From Rhodocyclaceae bacterium (GTDB lineage Bacteria > Pseudomonadota > Gammaproteobacteria > Burkholderiales > Rhodocyclaceae): a stretch of 64,000 nucleotides of DNA. Positions within the stretch are counted from its first letter, which is position 1. Every line of letters starts with the position of its first letter. The notes beneath the pieces are model-generated. The model was not told the origin of the DNA. It saw nothing but the letters and a program-made list of their open reading frames with translations, and searched no databases. Positions 17,658-26,047 of this stretch are shown here, piece after piece. Made by a program: the position numbers and the translations under genes. The stretch lies in contig JAOADW010000022.1 in the NCBI GenBank assembly GCA_026417115.1, positions 1 to 64,000 of the forward strand, given 5' to 3'.

Positions 17658-18077
17658 ATGAGGTGTTGCGTAGGATGGGTGATTCTCGTTTGCATGGCAG
17701 TGGGGTCGGCAATGGCGCAAATGCGGCCCGTCGATGTCGGCGATGACCCGGCGCGCGCCGTGGCTGGGCGCGATCTGGCGCCCGATGATGGGCTCGTCAC
17801 GCAAGCGCGAGCCTGGTTGAAAAAGATCGCCGAGGCTACGGGGGAGACCGAAGAGCAGGTCGCGGCGGCTGCAATCAAGCTCAATCGCTTTCTTTACGAT
17901 GCGTTGCGTGTGCGTGCAATGCCGATGGAGGCACTCGAGGGGATGGCGTCGTTGGCCGGCCCCGGCAAGACGCTTTCGGATCTCACGCGCGGCTACTTCG
18001 AGGCGCGCCGTGACAGCGCAGATAAAAGCCACGCCGCGACCATGAGCCTCCTGATCCAGCGCAGGCAGTCGCCGTGA
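17658..18077 (+). CDS. Hypothetical exported protein, 139 residues
   Basis: Not recognised. The ATG at 17658 follows GGGGAG by six bases and begins a clear signal peptide (CCVGWVILVCMAVGSAMA, cut before QMRPV). The 115-residue mature part is helical and charged, with no cysteines, so it is probably periplasmic. The 3' end overlaps the MFS gene by 4 bases (GTGA), so the two are likely expressed together. I see no motif that names a function. Confidence 0.75.
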   Translation: MRCCVGWVILVCMAVGSAMAQMRPVDVGDDPARAVAGRDLAPDDGLVTQARAWLKKIAEATGETEEQVAAAAIKLNRFLYDALRVRAMPMEALEGMASLAGPGKTLSDLTRGYFEARRDSADKSHAATMSLLIQRRQSP

Positions 18078-19360
18078 TCAACGAGTTGTCTTCTGAGCAG
18101 AAAAGGCGCCGCGCCTTAGCGCTGGCAGTCATCGTCGCGGCCTATGTGCTGTCGTTCTTTCAGCGTTTCGCGCCTGCTGGCATCGCGCAAGATCTTGCCG
18201 CTGCCTTTCAAACATCCGCAGCCTCCCTCGGCGCGCTCGCGGCGACTTACTTCTACGTTTACACGCTGATGCAGTTGCCGACCGGCGTTCTTGCCGATAC
18301 GCTGGGGCCGCGGCGCGTTTTATTGACGGGCGGCTTCATCGCCGGCCTCGGCAGCGTCGGATTCGGGCTCGCGACGAGTTTCGAAGCCGCTTTCGTGGCG
18401 CGCACGCTAATCGGGCTTGGCGTGTCGGTGGTCTTCGTTTCGATGCTCAAATTCATCAGCGTCTGGTTCGAGGAGCGCCGCTTTGCCAGCATCGTTGGCA
18501 TCTCCATGTTGTTGGGCAACATTGGGTCGGTCTTCGCCGGTTCGCCTTTGTCGTGGCTTGCGGGTCACCTCGGGTGGCGGAGGGTTTTCGTCGGCGTGGG
18601 CGTTCTTTCCCTCGTGCTGGGCGCCCTGGCGTGGCTCTTGGTGCGCGATCGACCGCCCGCGGACGGGCCAGCCAAAGCCACCCCACGGCTCGATCGCACA
18701 GCCATCTTGGGTGCGCTTTGGCAAGTGATGAAAAACCGCGCGACATGGCCCGCCGTTTTCACGAACGCCGGCCTTGCCGGTAGCTTCTTTGCATTCGGCG
18801 GCTTATGGGCCACGCCTTTCTTGATCCAGGCCTGGGGCATGACGCGAGTATCGGCGACCCAACATGTTTCGCTCCTTTTCGCTGGCTTTGCGGTGGGCTG
18901 CCTCTTGCTGGGTGCGCTTTCCGATCGTCTGCAGCGCCGCAAATCCGTCGTCGCCGCGAGCGCCCTCCTTTATGGCCTGATTTGGCTTGCGCTCATCGCG
19001 GGTGTGACGGCGCCTCCTTTCGTCAGTTATCCTTTGTTCGCGCTCATGGGGGTGATGACCGCGAGTTTCACCCTCACGTGGGCATGTGCGAAGGAAGTCA
19101 ATCCACCCCAGCTGGCCGGTATCTCGACGGCCTTCACGAACATGGGCGGATTCCTCATGGGGGCGCTCTTGCAGCCGGCAGTCGGTTGGGTCATGGATTT
19201 GCGCTGGAAAGGCGAGATCCTCGCGGGCGTCCGCCTTTATGCGCCAGAAGATTTTCGCTGGGGGCTTGCGCTGATCGCCCTCTCCGCCTGGCTGGGTGCG
19301 CTGGCTGCATGGTTTTTGCATGAAACGCGCTGTCGCAACGTCTGGAAAGAGAGTCCATGA
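18074..19360 (+). CDS. Major facilitator superfamily transporter
   Basis: 428-residue, 12-helix inner-membrane carrier. The loop between helices 2 and 3 is the MFS signature (GVLADTLGPRRVLLTGG), and the mid-chain loop repeats it (GALSDRLQRRKSV). The start is a GTG overlapping the previous stop. The gene ends with an ATGA overlap with the CbiX-like gene. The substrate is unknown; the overall pattern resembles anion/organic-acid or nitrate-type exporters. Co-transcription with a chelatase could hint at cofactor or metal traffic, but that is speculation. Confidence 0.88.
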   Translation: MINELSSEQKRRRALALAVIVAAYVLSFFQRFAPAGIAQDLAAAFQTSAASLGALAATYFYVYTLMQLPTGVLADTLGPRRVLLTGGFIAGLGSVGFGLATSFEAAFVARTLIGLGVSVVFVSMLKFISVWFEERRFASIVGISMLLGNIGSVFAGSPLSWLAGHLGWRRVFVGVGVLSLVLGALAWLLVRDRPPADGPAKATPRLDRTAILGALWQVMKNRATWPAVFTNAGLAGSFFAFGGLWATPFLIQAWGMTRVSATQHVSLLFAGFAVGCLLLGALSDRLQRRKSVVAASALLYGLIWLALIAGVTAPPFVSYPLFALMGVMTASFTLTWACAKEVNPPQLAGISTAFTNMGGFLMGALLQPAVGWVMDLRWKGEILAGVRLYAPEDFRWGLALIALSAWLGALAAWFLHETRCRNVWKESP

Positions 19361-19719
19361 ACGGCATCATCCTGTTTGGGCACGGCGCCCGCAATGCCGA
19401 GTATGTCGAACCCTTTCGCCGCATCCAGGCGGCCGTGGCGCGGCTTTTGCCCACAACACCCGTCGAACTCGGCTTTCTCGAGCTTACCGAGCCGGCGCTC
19501 GAGGCAAGCATCGCCTCGCTTGCGATGAAGGGCGTGAAAAAAATCCGCATCGTCCCCATTTTCTTCGCACCCGGCCGGCATGTGCTCAAGGATCTGCCCC
19601 TGCTGTTGGGCAATGCGATGGACCGTCATGCGGGCATCGAATTCGAAATCGCCGAATGCGTGGGGATGGTCGACGAAGTCATCGAAGCCATGGCGCGCCA
19701 TGCGGTCAGAGGGGCTTGA
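19357..19719 (+). CDS. Small CbiX/SirB-type sirohydrochlorin chelatase-like protein
   Basis: 120-residue protein of the CbiX-small type, about half the length of bacterial CbiX and similar to SirB domains. The N-terminal GIILFGHGARNAEYVEPF carries the catalytic His typical of class II chelatases, and IVPIFFAPGRHVLKDLP holds the second metal-site His. Such enzymes insert Co2+ or Fe2+ into sirohydrochlorin. No other cobalamin or siroheme gene is nearby, so the physiological metal is open. The ATG overlaps the MFS stop (ATGA). Confidence 0.85.
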   Translation: MNGIILFGHGARNAEYVEPFRRIQAAVARLLPTTPVELGFLELTEPALEASIASLAMKGVKKIRIVPIFFAPGRHVLKDLPLLLGNAMDRHAGIEFEIAECVGMVDEVIEAMARHAVRGA

Positions 19720-19734
19720 AGCTCATTCATTAGG

Positions 19735-19748
19735 ATATACTTATATAC
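19735..19748. promoter_or_regulatory. ATATAC direct repeat upstream of RND operon
   Basis: The 32-bp gap between the chelatase gene and the efflux operon is unusually AT-rich and holds ATATAC twice (19735-19740 and 19743-19748), separated by TT. It lies immediately before the ATG at 19752, which has no Shine-Dalgarno sequence. It could be a -10 region of a near-leaderless transcript or an ArsR-family-like operator. Both readings are inference. Confidence 0.35.
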
Positions 19749-19751
19749 GCT

Positions 19752-20729
19752 ATGAGACCGACCATGCTGCGCACTTTTCTCGTCCTCTTGCTGTTTTCGT
19801 TCGCTGCCGTCGCCGAGACGACGCGGCGCGTCGAGCCGCGTGAAGCGCCGCTCGCGTTGCCTTTCGAAGCGGTGATCGAAGCGACGCGACAAGCGGTGGT
19901 GGCGACCCAAGTCGCCGGCCGTATTACGGCCGTGAAGGTCGAGGCGGGTCAAAGGGTCGCTGCGGGACAGCTTTTGATGCAAGTCGATGCGCGCGAGGCG
20001 GCCGAAGCCATCGCGGCGGCGCAGGCACAGCGCGAACGCGCGGAGGCAGACTATCAGCGCGCGCGCAATCTCTTCGAGCGCAAATTCATCAGCCGTGCCG
20101 CCCTTGATCAAGCGGAAGCCGCCGTCAAAGCGGCGCGAGCGCAGGAATCGGCCGCGCGGGCGAGCGCTTCGCACGCGGCGATCACCGCGCCGATCGCGGG
20201 TGTGGTGGGCGTGCGACATGCCGAGCTGGGCGATCTTGCCATGCCGGGAAAGCCGCTCCTGACCGTTTTTGATCCCAACGGTCTGCGTGCGGTGGCGCAG
20301 GTGCCACAGCAAAAGCTCGAACTCATTCGCACAGCCACGCAGGCCCGCGTCGAGTTCATCGAGCTAGGGCGCGTCATTGAGGCTACCCGCATAGAAATTC
20401 TGCCTACGCTTGATACCGCGAGCCACACGGCAACGGTGCGCGTCTATCTGCCCGAAGCACCGGCAGTCCTACCTGGCATGGCGGCGCGCGTTTATTTCTA
20501 TGCTGGCGTCTCGCGTAAGCTGACGCTGCCGCGGGAGGCTATCCTACGCCGCGGGGAGATCGCGGCAGTGTATGTGCTGCGCGATGGCAAACCTTCGCTG
20601 CGCCAAGTGCGGCTGGGCGAAGCGACACCCGATGGCGAAATCGAAATCCTCGCCGGCCTGACCGCCGGTGAGACGGTGAGCCTGACGCCCGTGAAAACGG
20701 GCATCGAAGCCAAGAAAGCGGGGAACTGA
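19752..20729 (+). CDS. RND efflux periplasmic adaptor (membrane fusion protein)
   Basis: 325-residue adaptor that would connect the inner-membrane RND pump to an outer-membrane channel. It has a signal peptide (FLVLLLFSFAAVAE), then a lipoyl half-domain (QVAGRITAVKVEAGQRVAAG). A short alpha-hairpin of about 70 residues rich in Ala, Arg and Glu follows, then the second lipoyl half (ITAPIAGVVGVRHAELGD) and beta-barrel domains. No lipobox is present. The pump gene follows after 2 bp. No outer-membrane factor gene is in the window, so a TolC-like partner must come from elsewhere. Confidence 0.92.
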   Translation: MRPTMLRTFLVLLLFSFAAVAETTRRVEPREAPLALPFEAVIEATRQAVVATQVAGRITAVKVEAGQRVAAGQLLMQVDAREAAEAIAAAQAQRERAEADYQRARNLFERKFISRAALDQAEAAVKAARAQESAARASASHAAITAPIAGVVGVRHAELGDLAMPGKPLLTVFDPNGLRAVAQVPQQKLELIRTATQARVEFIELGRVIEATRIEILPTLDTASHTATVRVYLPEAPAVLPGMAARVYFYAGVSRKLTLPREAILRRGEIAAVYVLRDGKPSLRQVRLGEATPDGEIEILAGLTAGETVSLTPVKTGIEAKKAGN

Positions 20730-20731
20730 CG

Positions 20732-23700
20732 ATGGGCGTGTCTGGCCGCATCGCCGAGTTTTTCCTGCGCAATTCGCTGACCCCACTGATCGCGTTGATC
20801 GCGCTCCTTGCTGGCGTCTTCGCCATCCTGGTGACGCCGCGCGAAGAAGAACCCCAGATCAACGTGACCATGGCCAACGTCTTCATCCCCTTTCCGGGGG
20901 CCACGGTGAAAGACGTCGAAAACCTCGTCGCGCGGCCGGCCGAACAGGTGCTCGCGCGCATCGCGGGCATCGAGCATGTCTATTCGGTGTCGCGTCCGGG
21001 CATGGCTGTGATCACCGTGCAATACCAGGTGGGAGAAGACCCGATCCAAGCGCTCGTGCGTCTTTATGACACCTTGAACGCTCATCGCGACTGGGTTTCG
21101 CCCAATCTCGGCGTGGGCGAGCCGATCATCAAGCCCAAGGGCATCGATGATGTGCCGATCGTCGCGCTCACTTTCTGGACCAGGGACGAAAGCCGTTCCG
21201 CCTATGAGCTGCAGCAGATCGCGCGCGCAGTGGAGATCGAGTTGAAGCGCATTCCCGGCACGCGCGACGTGTATACGATCGGCGGGCCTGGGCATGTCGT
21301 GCGCGTCCTGATGGATCCCGAGCGCATGGCGGCGCGTGGCGTGACGGCACAGGACCTCAAAGCGGCGCTGCAATTGTCGAACGCCTTGCAGCCCTCTGGC
21401 AGTCTAGTGCGAGATAACCGTGAGCTGCTCGTCGAGACGGGCGCCTATCTCGAAACCGCGGCCGACGTCCGGCGTTTGGTGGTCGGCGTACGCGACAAGA
21501 AACCTGTGTTCATGGAGGATGTGGCCGACATCGTCGATGGACCGGATCATCCGACGCGTTATGTCTGGCATGGGGACAAAGAGGGCGTTTATCCAGCCGT
21601 GACGCTGGCGGTATCGAAAAAGCCCGGGGTCAATGCCGCCGATGTGGCCACGCGGGCGATCGAGCGCATGCATACTCTCAAAGGGTCGGTGATTCCCGAA
21701 GGCGTCGAGTTCACGGTCACCCGAAACTATGGCGAGACGGCGACCGAAAAGGCGCAGAAACTGATCGGCAAACTCGTCTTTGCGACGGCCTTCGTCGTCT
21801 TGCTGGTGTTGTTCGCCTTGGGCTGGCGTGAAGCGGTGATCGTCGGCGTGGCCGTCACCCTGACGCTCGCGGCAACGCTCTTTGCTTCCTGGGCCTGGGG
21901 ATTTACTCTCAACCGCGTCTCCTTGTTCGCCTTGATTTTCTCGATCGGCATCCTCGTCGATGACGCGATCGTCGTGGTGGAAAACATCCACCGTTGGCAT
22001 ACCCTTTACCCCGAAAAGAAGCTTTGGGAGATCATTCCCGCGGCCGTCGATGAAGTCGGGGGCCCGACGATCCTGGCGACCTTTACGGTGATCGCGGCGC
22101 TATTGCCGATGGCCTTCGTGACCGGTCTCATGGGCCCCTACATGAGTCCGATCCCGATCAACGCCTCGATGGGCATGTTCTTGTCTTTGGCGATCGCGTT
22201 CATCGTCACGCCATGGCTTGCGCTCAAGCTGATCAAACCGGTGCCGCATGGCGTCGCACATGCCGGCCCTGATCGCCTGACCCTCTCGTTGGAGGCATTG
22301 TTTCGACGCACGATGACGCCGTTCCTCGATGGCGCGCGCGGTCGCCGCATGCGAGGGCTTTTGTGGCTGGGGATCGCTGCGGCCATCGTCGCCTCGATGT
22401 CGCTCGGCTATTTCCAGTGGGTGGTCTTGAAGATGCTGCCCTTCGACAACAAAAGCGAATTTCAGGTCGTGCTCGACATGCCGGTGGGCACGCCGGTCGA
22501 AGAAACCGCCCATGTGTTGGCGGAAATGGCCGAAGAGCTCAAAGCGGTGCCCGAGGTCGCCCACTGGCAGGCCTATGCAGGCACGGCAAGCCCGATCAAC
22601 TTCAATGGCCTCGTGCGCCAGTACTATCTGCGCGCGAGTCCAGAAATGGGCGATTTGCAGGTCAATCTCGTCGATAAGAAGCACCGCGAGCGCCAAAGCC
22701 ACGAGATCGCCGTTTCCATCCGCGAGCGGCTGATGGCCGTGGCGCAGCGTTATGGAGGCAATGCGAAGGTCGTCGAAGTGCCGCCAGGACCACCGGTCTT
22801 GTCGCCCATCGTCGCCGAGATCTATGGCCCCGATTATGCGGGGCAAATGGCGGTGGCGAAAAAGGTGCGTGCCGCTTTCGAGGGCACGGCTGACATCCTC
22901 GGCGTCGACGACTCGGTCGATGAGGAGGCGGGCAAGATCGTCTTGCGCGTCAATCAAGCCAAAGCAGCGCTCTTGGGGGTGGCGCAGAAGGACATCGTCG
23001 AAACGGTGCGCCTGGGGCTTGCGGGAGAAGAGGTGACGCCTTTGCACGACGGCGAATCGAAATACGAAATACCCGTGAAGATCGCCTTGCCGGCGGAAAA
23101 GCAGGCGGATCTCGAGGCGCTGTCCAAGCTCAAGGTGCGCGCGCTGCCCGCCTATGGCGGCCACCTCGTACCGATTTCCGAGCTCGTCGAAGCGCGCGAA
23201 GCATTGCGCGAGAAAGTCGTCTACCACAAAGACCTGTTGCCGGTGGTCTATGTGGTCGGCGACATGGGGGGGCGGCTCGATTCGCCGCTTTATGGCATGT
23301 TCGCGATCCGCGAAAAGCTGAAAGACATGCCGCTCGACGAAGGTGGGCAGCTTGGCGAATATTTCATCCGCCAGCCCAAAGATCCCTATGCCGGTTATGC
23401 GCTCAAATGGGATGGCGAATGGCAGGTCACCTATGAAACTTTCCGCGACATGGGTGCTGCCTATGCGGTCGGGCTGATCCTCATCTATCTGCTCGTCGTC
23501 GCCCAGTTCAAGAGCTATCTCGTGCCGCTGATCATCATGGCGCCAATTCCCTTGACCATCATTGGCGTGATGCCAGGCCATGCCCTCGTGGGCGCGCAGT
23601 TTACGGCCACCTCGATGATCGGCATGATCGCGCTCGCAGGGATCATCGTGAGAAACTCGATCCTGCTCGTCGATTTCATCAATGAGCAGGTCGCCGAGGG

Positions 23701-23935
23701 CATGGGGTTCGCCGAAGCGGTGATCCAGTCGGCGGCGATACGTGCCAAGCCGATCGCGCTCACTGCACTCGCCGCCATGCTCGGTGCGCTCTTCATCCTC
23801 GACGACCCGATCTTTTCCGGACTCGCGCTTTCCCTCATCTTCGGCGTCTTCGTCTCCACCCTGCTCACGCTCGTCGTGATCCCGGTGCTCTATTACGCCG
23901 TGATGAAAACGCGTATGAATATTCCAAAAGTATGA
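20732..23935 (+). CDS. RND efflux transporter permease
   Basis: 1067-residue inner-membrane proton-driven pump of the AcrB/HAE1 superfamily. It shows the expected duplication: a helix, a large periplasmic porter region, and a block of helices, twice. Helix 4 carries GILVDDAIVVVENIHR, with the paired Asp residues (about 410-411) used for proton relay. There are no heavy-metal (CusA-type) signatures that I can identify. The adaptor gene lies directly upstream and a DUF2892 gene follows 47 bp downstream. Substrates are not predictable; the DUF2892 neighbour hints at a stress-linked role. Confidence 0.93.
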   Translation: MGVSGRIAEFFLRNSLTPLIALIALLAGVFAILVTPREEEPQINVTMANVFIPFPGATVKDVENLVARPAEQVLARIAGIEHVYSVSRPGMAVITVQYQVGEDPIQALVRLYDTLNAHRDWVSPNLGVGEPIIKPKGIDDVPIVALTFWTRDESRSAYELQQIARAVEIELKRIPGTRDVYTIGGPGHVVRVLMDPERMAARGVTAQDLKAALQLSNALQPSGSLVRDNRELLVETGAYLETAADVRRLVVGVRDKKPVFMEDVADIVDGPDHPTRYVWHGDKEGVYPAVTLAVSKKPGVNAADVATRAIERMHTLKGSVIPEGVEFTVTRNYGETATEKAQKLIGKLVFATAFVVLLVLFALGWREAVIVGVAVTLTLAATLFASWAWGFTLNRVSLFALIFSIGILVDDAIVVVENIHRWHTLYPEKKLWEIIPAAVDEVGGPTILATFTVIAALLPMAFVTGLMGPYMSPIPINASMGMFLSLAIAFIVTPWLALKLIKPVPHGVAHAGPDRLTLSLEALFRRTMTPFLDGARGRRMRGLLWLGIAAAIVASMSLGYFQWVVLKMLPFDNKSEFQVVLDMPVGTPVEETAHVLAEMAEELKAVPEVAHWQAYAGTASPINFNGLVRQYYLRASPEMGDLQVNLVDKKHRERQSHEIAVSIRERLMAVAQRYGGNAKVVEVPPGPPVLSPIVAEIYGPDYAGQMAVAKKVRAAFEGTADILGVDDSVDEEAGKIVLRVNQAKAALLGVAQKDIVETVRLGLAGEEVTPLHDGESKYEIPVKIALPAEKQADLEALSKLKVRALPAYGGHLVPISELVEAREALREKVVYHKDLLPVVYVVGDMGGRLDSPLYGMFAIREKLKDMPLDEGGQLGEYFIRQPKDPYAGYALKWDGEWQVTYETFRDMGAAYAVGLILIYLLVVAQFKSYLVPLIIMAPIPLTIIGVMPGHALVGAQFTATSMIGMIALAGIIVRNSILLVDFINEQVAEGMGFAEAVIQSAAIRAKPIALTALAAMLGALFILDDPIFSGLALSLIFGVFVSTLLTLVVIPVLYYAVMKTRMNIPKV

Positions 23936-23982
23936 CAAGTAAAAGTAAGTCTTCAACCAATACAGCATAAGGAGGCAACGTC

Positions 23983-24219
23983 ATGACCATCCACCGCATC
24001 GTGCGCATCGTCGCCGGCTTCTTCATTTTGCTTTCGCTGGGCCTTGCCCATGCGTTCGGACAAGTCGATCTCACGCAGGTGAGCTGGCTCTGGTTTACGC
24101 TCTTCGTGGGCGCCAACCTGTTTCAAAGCGGCTTTACTCAGTTTTGCCCGCTCGATATGATGCTCAAGAAGCTCGGCGTGCCTGAGCATGCCGACGCATG
24201 CAAGAGTGGCTGCGCCTAA
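23983..24219 (+). CDS. DUF2892/YgaP-type small membrane protein
   Basis: 78-residue protein with two hydrophobic helices (about residues 7-28 and 33-52), then a short tail FCPLDMMLKKLGV ending in KSGCA. The motif NLFQSGFTQFCPLDMML is typical of the YgaP transmembrane domain (DUF2892), often found with rhodanese domains. Here it stands alone, with Cys residues in the tail. It has the strongest ribosome binding site of the region (aaggagg, 7 bases before the ATG). Its place directly after an RND pump suggests joint expression. Confidence 0.87.
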   Translation: MTIHRIVRIVAGFFILLSLGLAHAFGQVDLTQVSWLWFTLFVGANLFQSGFTQFCPLDMMLKKLGVPEHADACKSGCA

Positions 24220-24245
24220 AAGGCAAGAAACGCAGAGGAGAACAG

Positions 24246-24848
24246 ATGGACACCCCGCTTTCCCGCGCCCTTGCCGCGATCGATGCGGCGAACGCCCAGG
24301 ATCCGCGCATGGATACCGATTACGACGGCACGCAACTGCCGCGCGAGCTCCTCTATGGCCGGCGCATGAGCGAAATGCTCGAACGCTATGCGCCCGAGGC
24401 CGACGACGCGATGAAGGTCGCCATCCGTGGCCAACACATCGAGCGTTGGAAGACGCCGCGCAACGCCTATCCGATGACGCGGGAAGGTTATCTTGCCTGG
24501 CGCACCGGCCTTTATAAGTTTCATGCCGAGCGCGTTGGCGAAATCATGCGCGAGGCGGGGTTCGATGAAAAAAGCATCGAACGCGCCAAGGCGGCAGTGG
24601 GCAAGCGCGCGCTGAAGGTCAATCCCGACACCCAGCTCTTGGAGGACGTGACCGACCTCGTCTTCATCGAGCATTACATGCTCGAATTCGCCGGCCAGCA
24701 TCCGGAATACAGCGAAGAAAAATGGCTCGACATTATCCGCAAGACCTGGAAGAAGATGTCGCCGCGCGCGCACGAATTCGCACTTTCCGGCAAGATCAAA
24801 CTGCCCGAGCCGCTCGTGCCCTTGATCACGAAAGCGATATCGGGTTGA
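24246..24848 (+). CDS. DUF4202 family protein
   Basis: 200-residue soluble protein. The ATG at 24246 is preceded by GAGGAG and gives MDTPLSRALAAIDAANAQDP; the frame is open to 24198 but overlaps the preceding gene. Conserved-looking patches are PRELLYGRRMSEML, AIRGQHIERWKTPRNAYP with a possible metal-binding His pair region, and DLVFIEHYMLEFA. These match DUF4202, which has no established function. It lies 26 bp after the DUF2892 gene on the same strand and may belong to the same transcript. Confidence 0.82.
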   Translation: MDTPLSRALAAIDAANAQDPRMDTDYDGTQLPRELLYGRRMSEMLERYAPEADDAMKVAIRGQHIERWKTPRNAYPMTREGYLAWRTGLYKFHAERVGEIMREAGFDEKSIERAKAAVGKRALKVNPDTQLLEDVTDLVFIEHYMLEFAGQHPEYSEEKWLDIIRKTWKKMSPRAHEFALSGKIKLPEPLVPLITKAISG

Positions 24849-25192
24849 TGCTTGTATTTCGAGCGGTTTCGTATTATCGTGAAGCCCGTCGTGTCGTGCC
24901 GCGAGTGAGAATAGCGCATGGCGCGCCGAATGCGAGTCTTCCCTGATCGATGGGCGAGCCTGCGCAGGCCGTGCAGCTTAGCCGTCTGCACGCGCCACAG
25001 GTGAAGCATTCATCGATCGGGAGGGAAAAGGCTTGCGACAAAGGGTGAGGTCTTTGTTCGACTTCTGCGCGTGGGGGAGCGCAATCGACCCGTTTCTGGA
25101 TGCCGATGCGCGGGAATTTCCCTTGGCGTAAAGCCCAGGGATAGACCCGGCAGCCTTGGCTCAGGCGCGTGTTCGGCTTAGGGGGAGAAGGC
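24849..25192. other. 344-bp gene-free region with nested inverted repeats
   Basis: No convincing protein gene occupies this gap. Between 24945 and 25018 the sequence can form a branched fold. The outer stem is GATCGATG (24945-24952) with CATCGATC (25011-25018). A stem GGCG (24953-24956) with CGCC (24993-24996) stacks directly on it. Inside are two hairpins, GCCTGCGCAGGC (24958-24969) and GTGCAG/CTGCAC (24971-24976 and 24986-24991, 9-nt loop). It may be a leader element or small RNA; I do not recognise a known family. The last 12 bases before the next start hold a GGGGGAG ribosome binding site. Confidence 0.5.
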
Positions 25193-26047
25193 ATGCAGAT
25201 CGGCTTCATCGGCTTGGGCGCCATGGGCGCACCGATGGTGGAAAACCTTCTCGCCGCGGGCCACCGCGTGAGCATTTGGGCGCGCAGGCCAGCGGCTGCC
25301 CAGCCCTTGCTGGCGAAAGGGGCCCGCTGGGTCGAGGGGCCGGCCTTGCTTGCCAGGGAAAACGACATCGTCTGCACCAATGTCACGACCGGAGCCGATG
25401 TCGAAAGGCTCGTGGCCGACATGTTGGCCGGCGGCAAGCCGGGCCTCATCCATGTCGATTTTTCCACGATTGCGCCCACGCTTGCTCAAAGGCTGGCGGC
25501 ACGCTGGGCGGAATGCGGCGCACACTTTGTCGACGCTCCGGTTTCGGGTGGGGCCCAGGGGGCACGCACGGCGAGCCTGTCGATCATGTGGGGTGGGGAT
25601 GGAGCGCTTGCCGAGCGGCTTTTGCCCCTGTTTCGTTGCCTGGGTAAGACCCTCGTGCATGTCGGGCCGGTCGGCGCCGGACAAGTGGCCAAAGCGTGCA
25701 ATCAGCTCGTGATGGTGGCAGTGATTCAGGCGTGTGCGGAGGCCGCGCGCCTTGCCCAGGCCGCGGGCGTGGATTTTGCTCGCGTCCGCGCGGCGATGCT
25801 GGGCGGCTCGGCGGCCTCCCGCGTGCTCGAGCGCTTCGGGGAAAAGATGGCGTCCCGCGATTTTTCTGCCGGCGTGGAGGCGCGTTTGCATCACAAGGAT
25901 TTCGCGATGATCCTTGCCGAGGCACACCAGCGCCAGATCCCCTTGCCGCTTGCCGCGGTGGTGATGGCGCAGCTGGATTTCCTGATGGCGGCGGGCTGGG
26001 GCAAGGAAGATACCTCGCGTCTTTTGAGCGTCCTCGATCGTCGATGA
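25193..26047 (+). CDS. NAD(P)-dependent beta-hydroxyacid dehydrogenase (3-HIBDH/tartronate semialdehyde reductase family)
   Basis: 284-residue cytosolic oxidoreductase. The N-terminal Rossmann motif is GFIGLGAMGAPM (residues 4-15). The substrate loop DAPVSGGAQGA lies around 119-129, and the catalytic helix motif GAGQVAKACNQL around 165 supplies the active lysine. The start at 25193 is supported by GGGGGAG just upstream. Family members reduce tartronate semialdehyde, 3-hydroxyisobutyrate or similar acids; the exact substrate is not clear. The 3' end overlaps the GGDEF/EAL gene (ATGA), an odd partner with no obvious shared function. Confidence 0.88.
   Translation: MQIGFIGLGAMGAPMVENLLAAGHRVSIWARRPAAAQPLLAKGARWVEGPALLARENDIVCTNVTTGADVERLVADMLAGGKPGLIHVDFSTIAPTLAQRLAARWAECGAHFVDAPVSGGAQGARTASLSIMWGGDGALAERLLPLFRCLGKTLVHVGPVGAGQVAKACNQLVMVAVIQACAEAARLAQAAGVDFARVRAAMLGGSAASRVLERFGEKMASRDFSAGVEARLHHKDFAMILAEAHQRQIPLPLAAVVMAQLDFLMAAGWGKEDTSRLLSVLDRR

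Noticed and set aside
22100-23968. 622-codon open frame on the minus strand opposite the RND pump gene
   Set aside because: It is antisense to a clear RND permease, has Arg/His/Asp-rich composition with no known domain, and arises from high-GC codon bias.
24674-25009. 111-codon minus-strand frame over the end of the DUF4202 gene and the structured gap
   Set aside because: No ribosome binding site, no recognisable domain, and half of it is antisense to a better gene.
25081-25192. Cobalamin or other known riboswitch in the 24.85-25.19 kb gap
   Set aside because: The characteristic boxes of cobalamin, TPP, SAM and glycine riboswitches are not present; only generic stems are seen.
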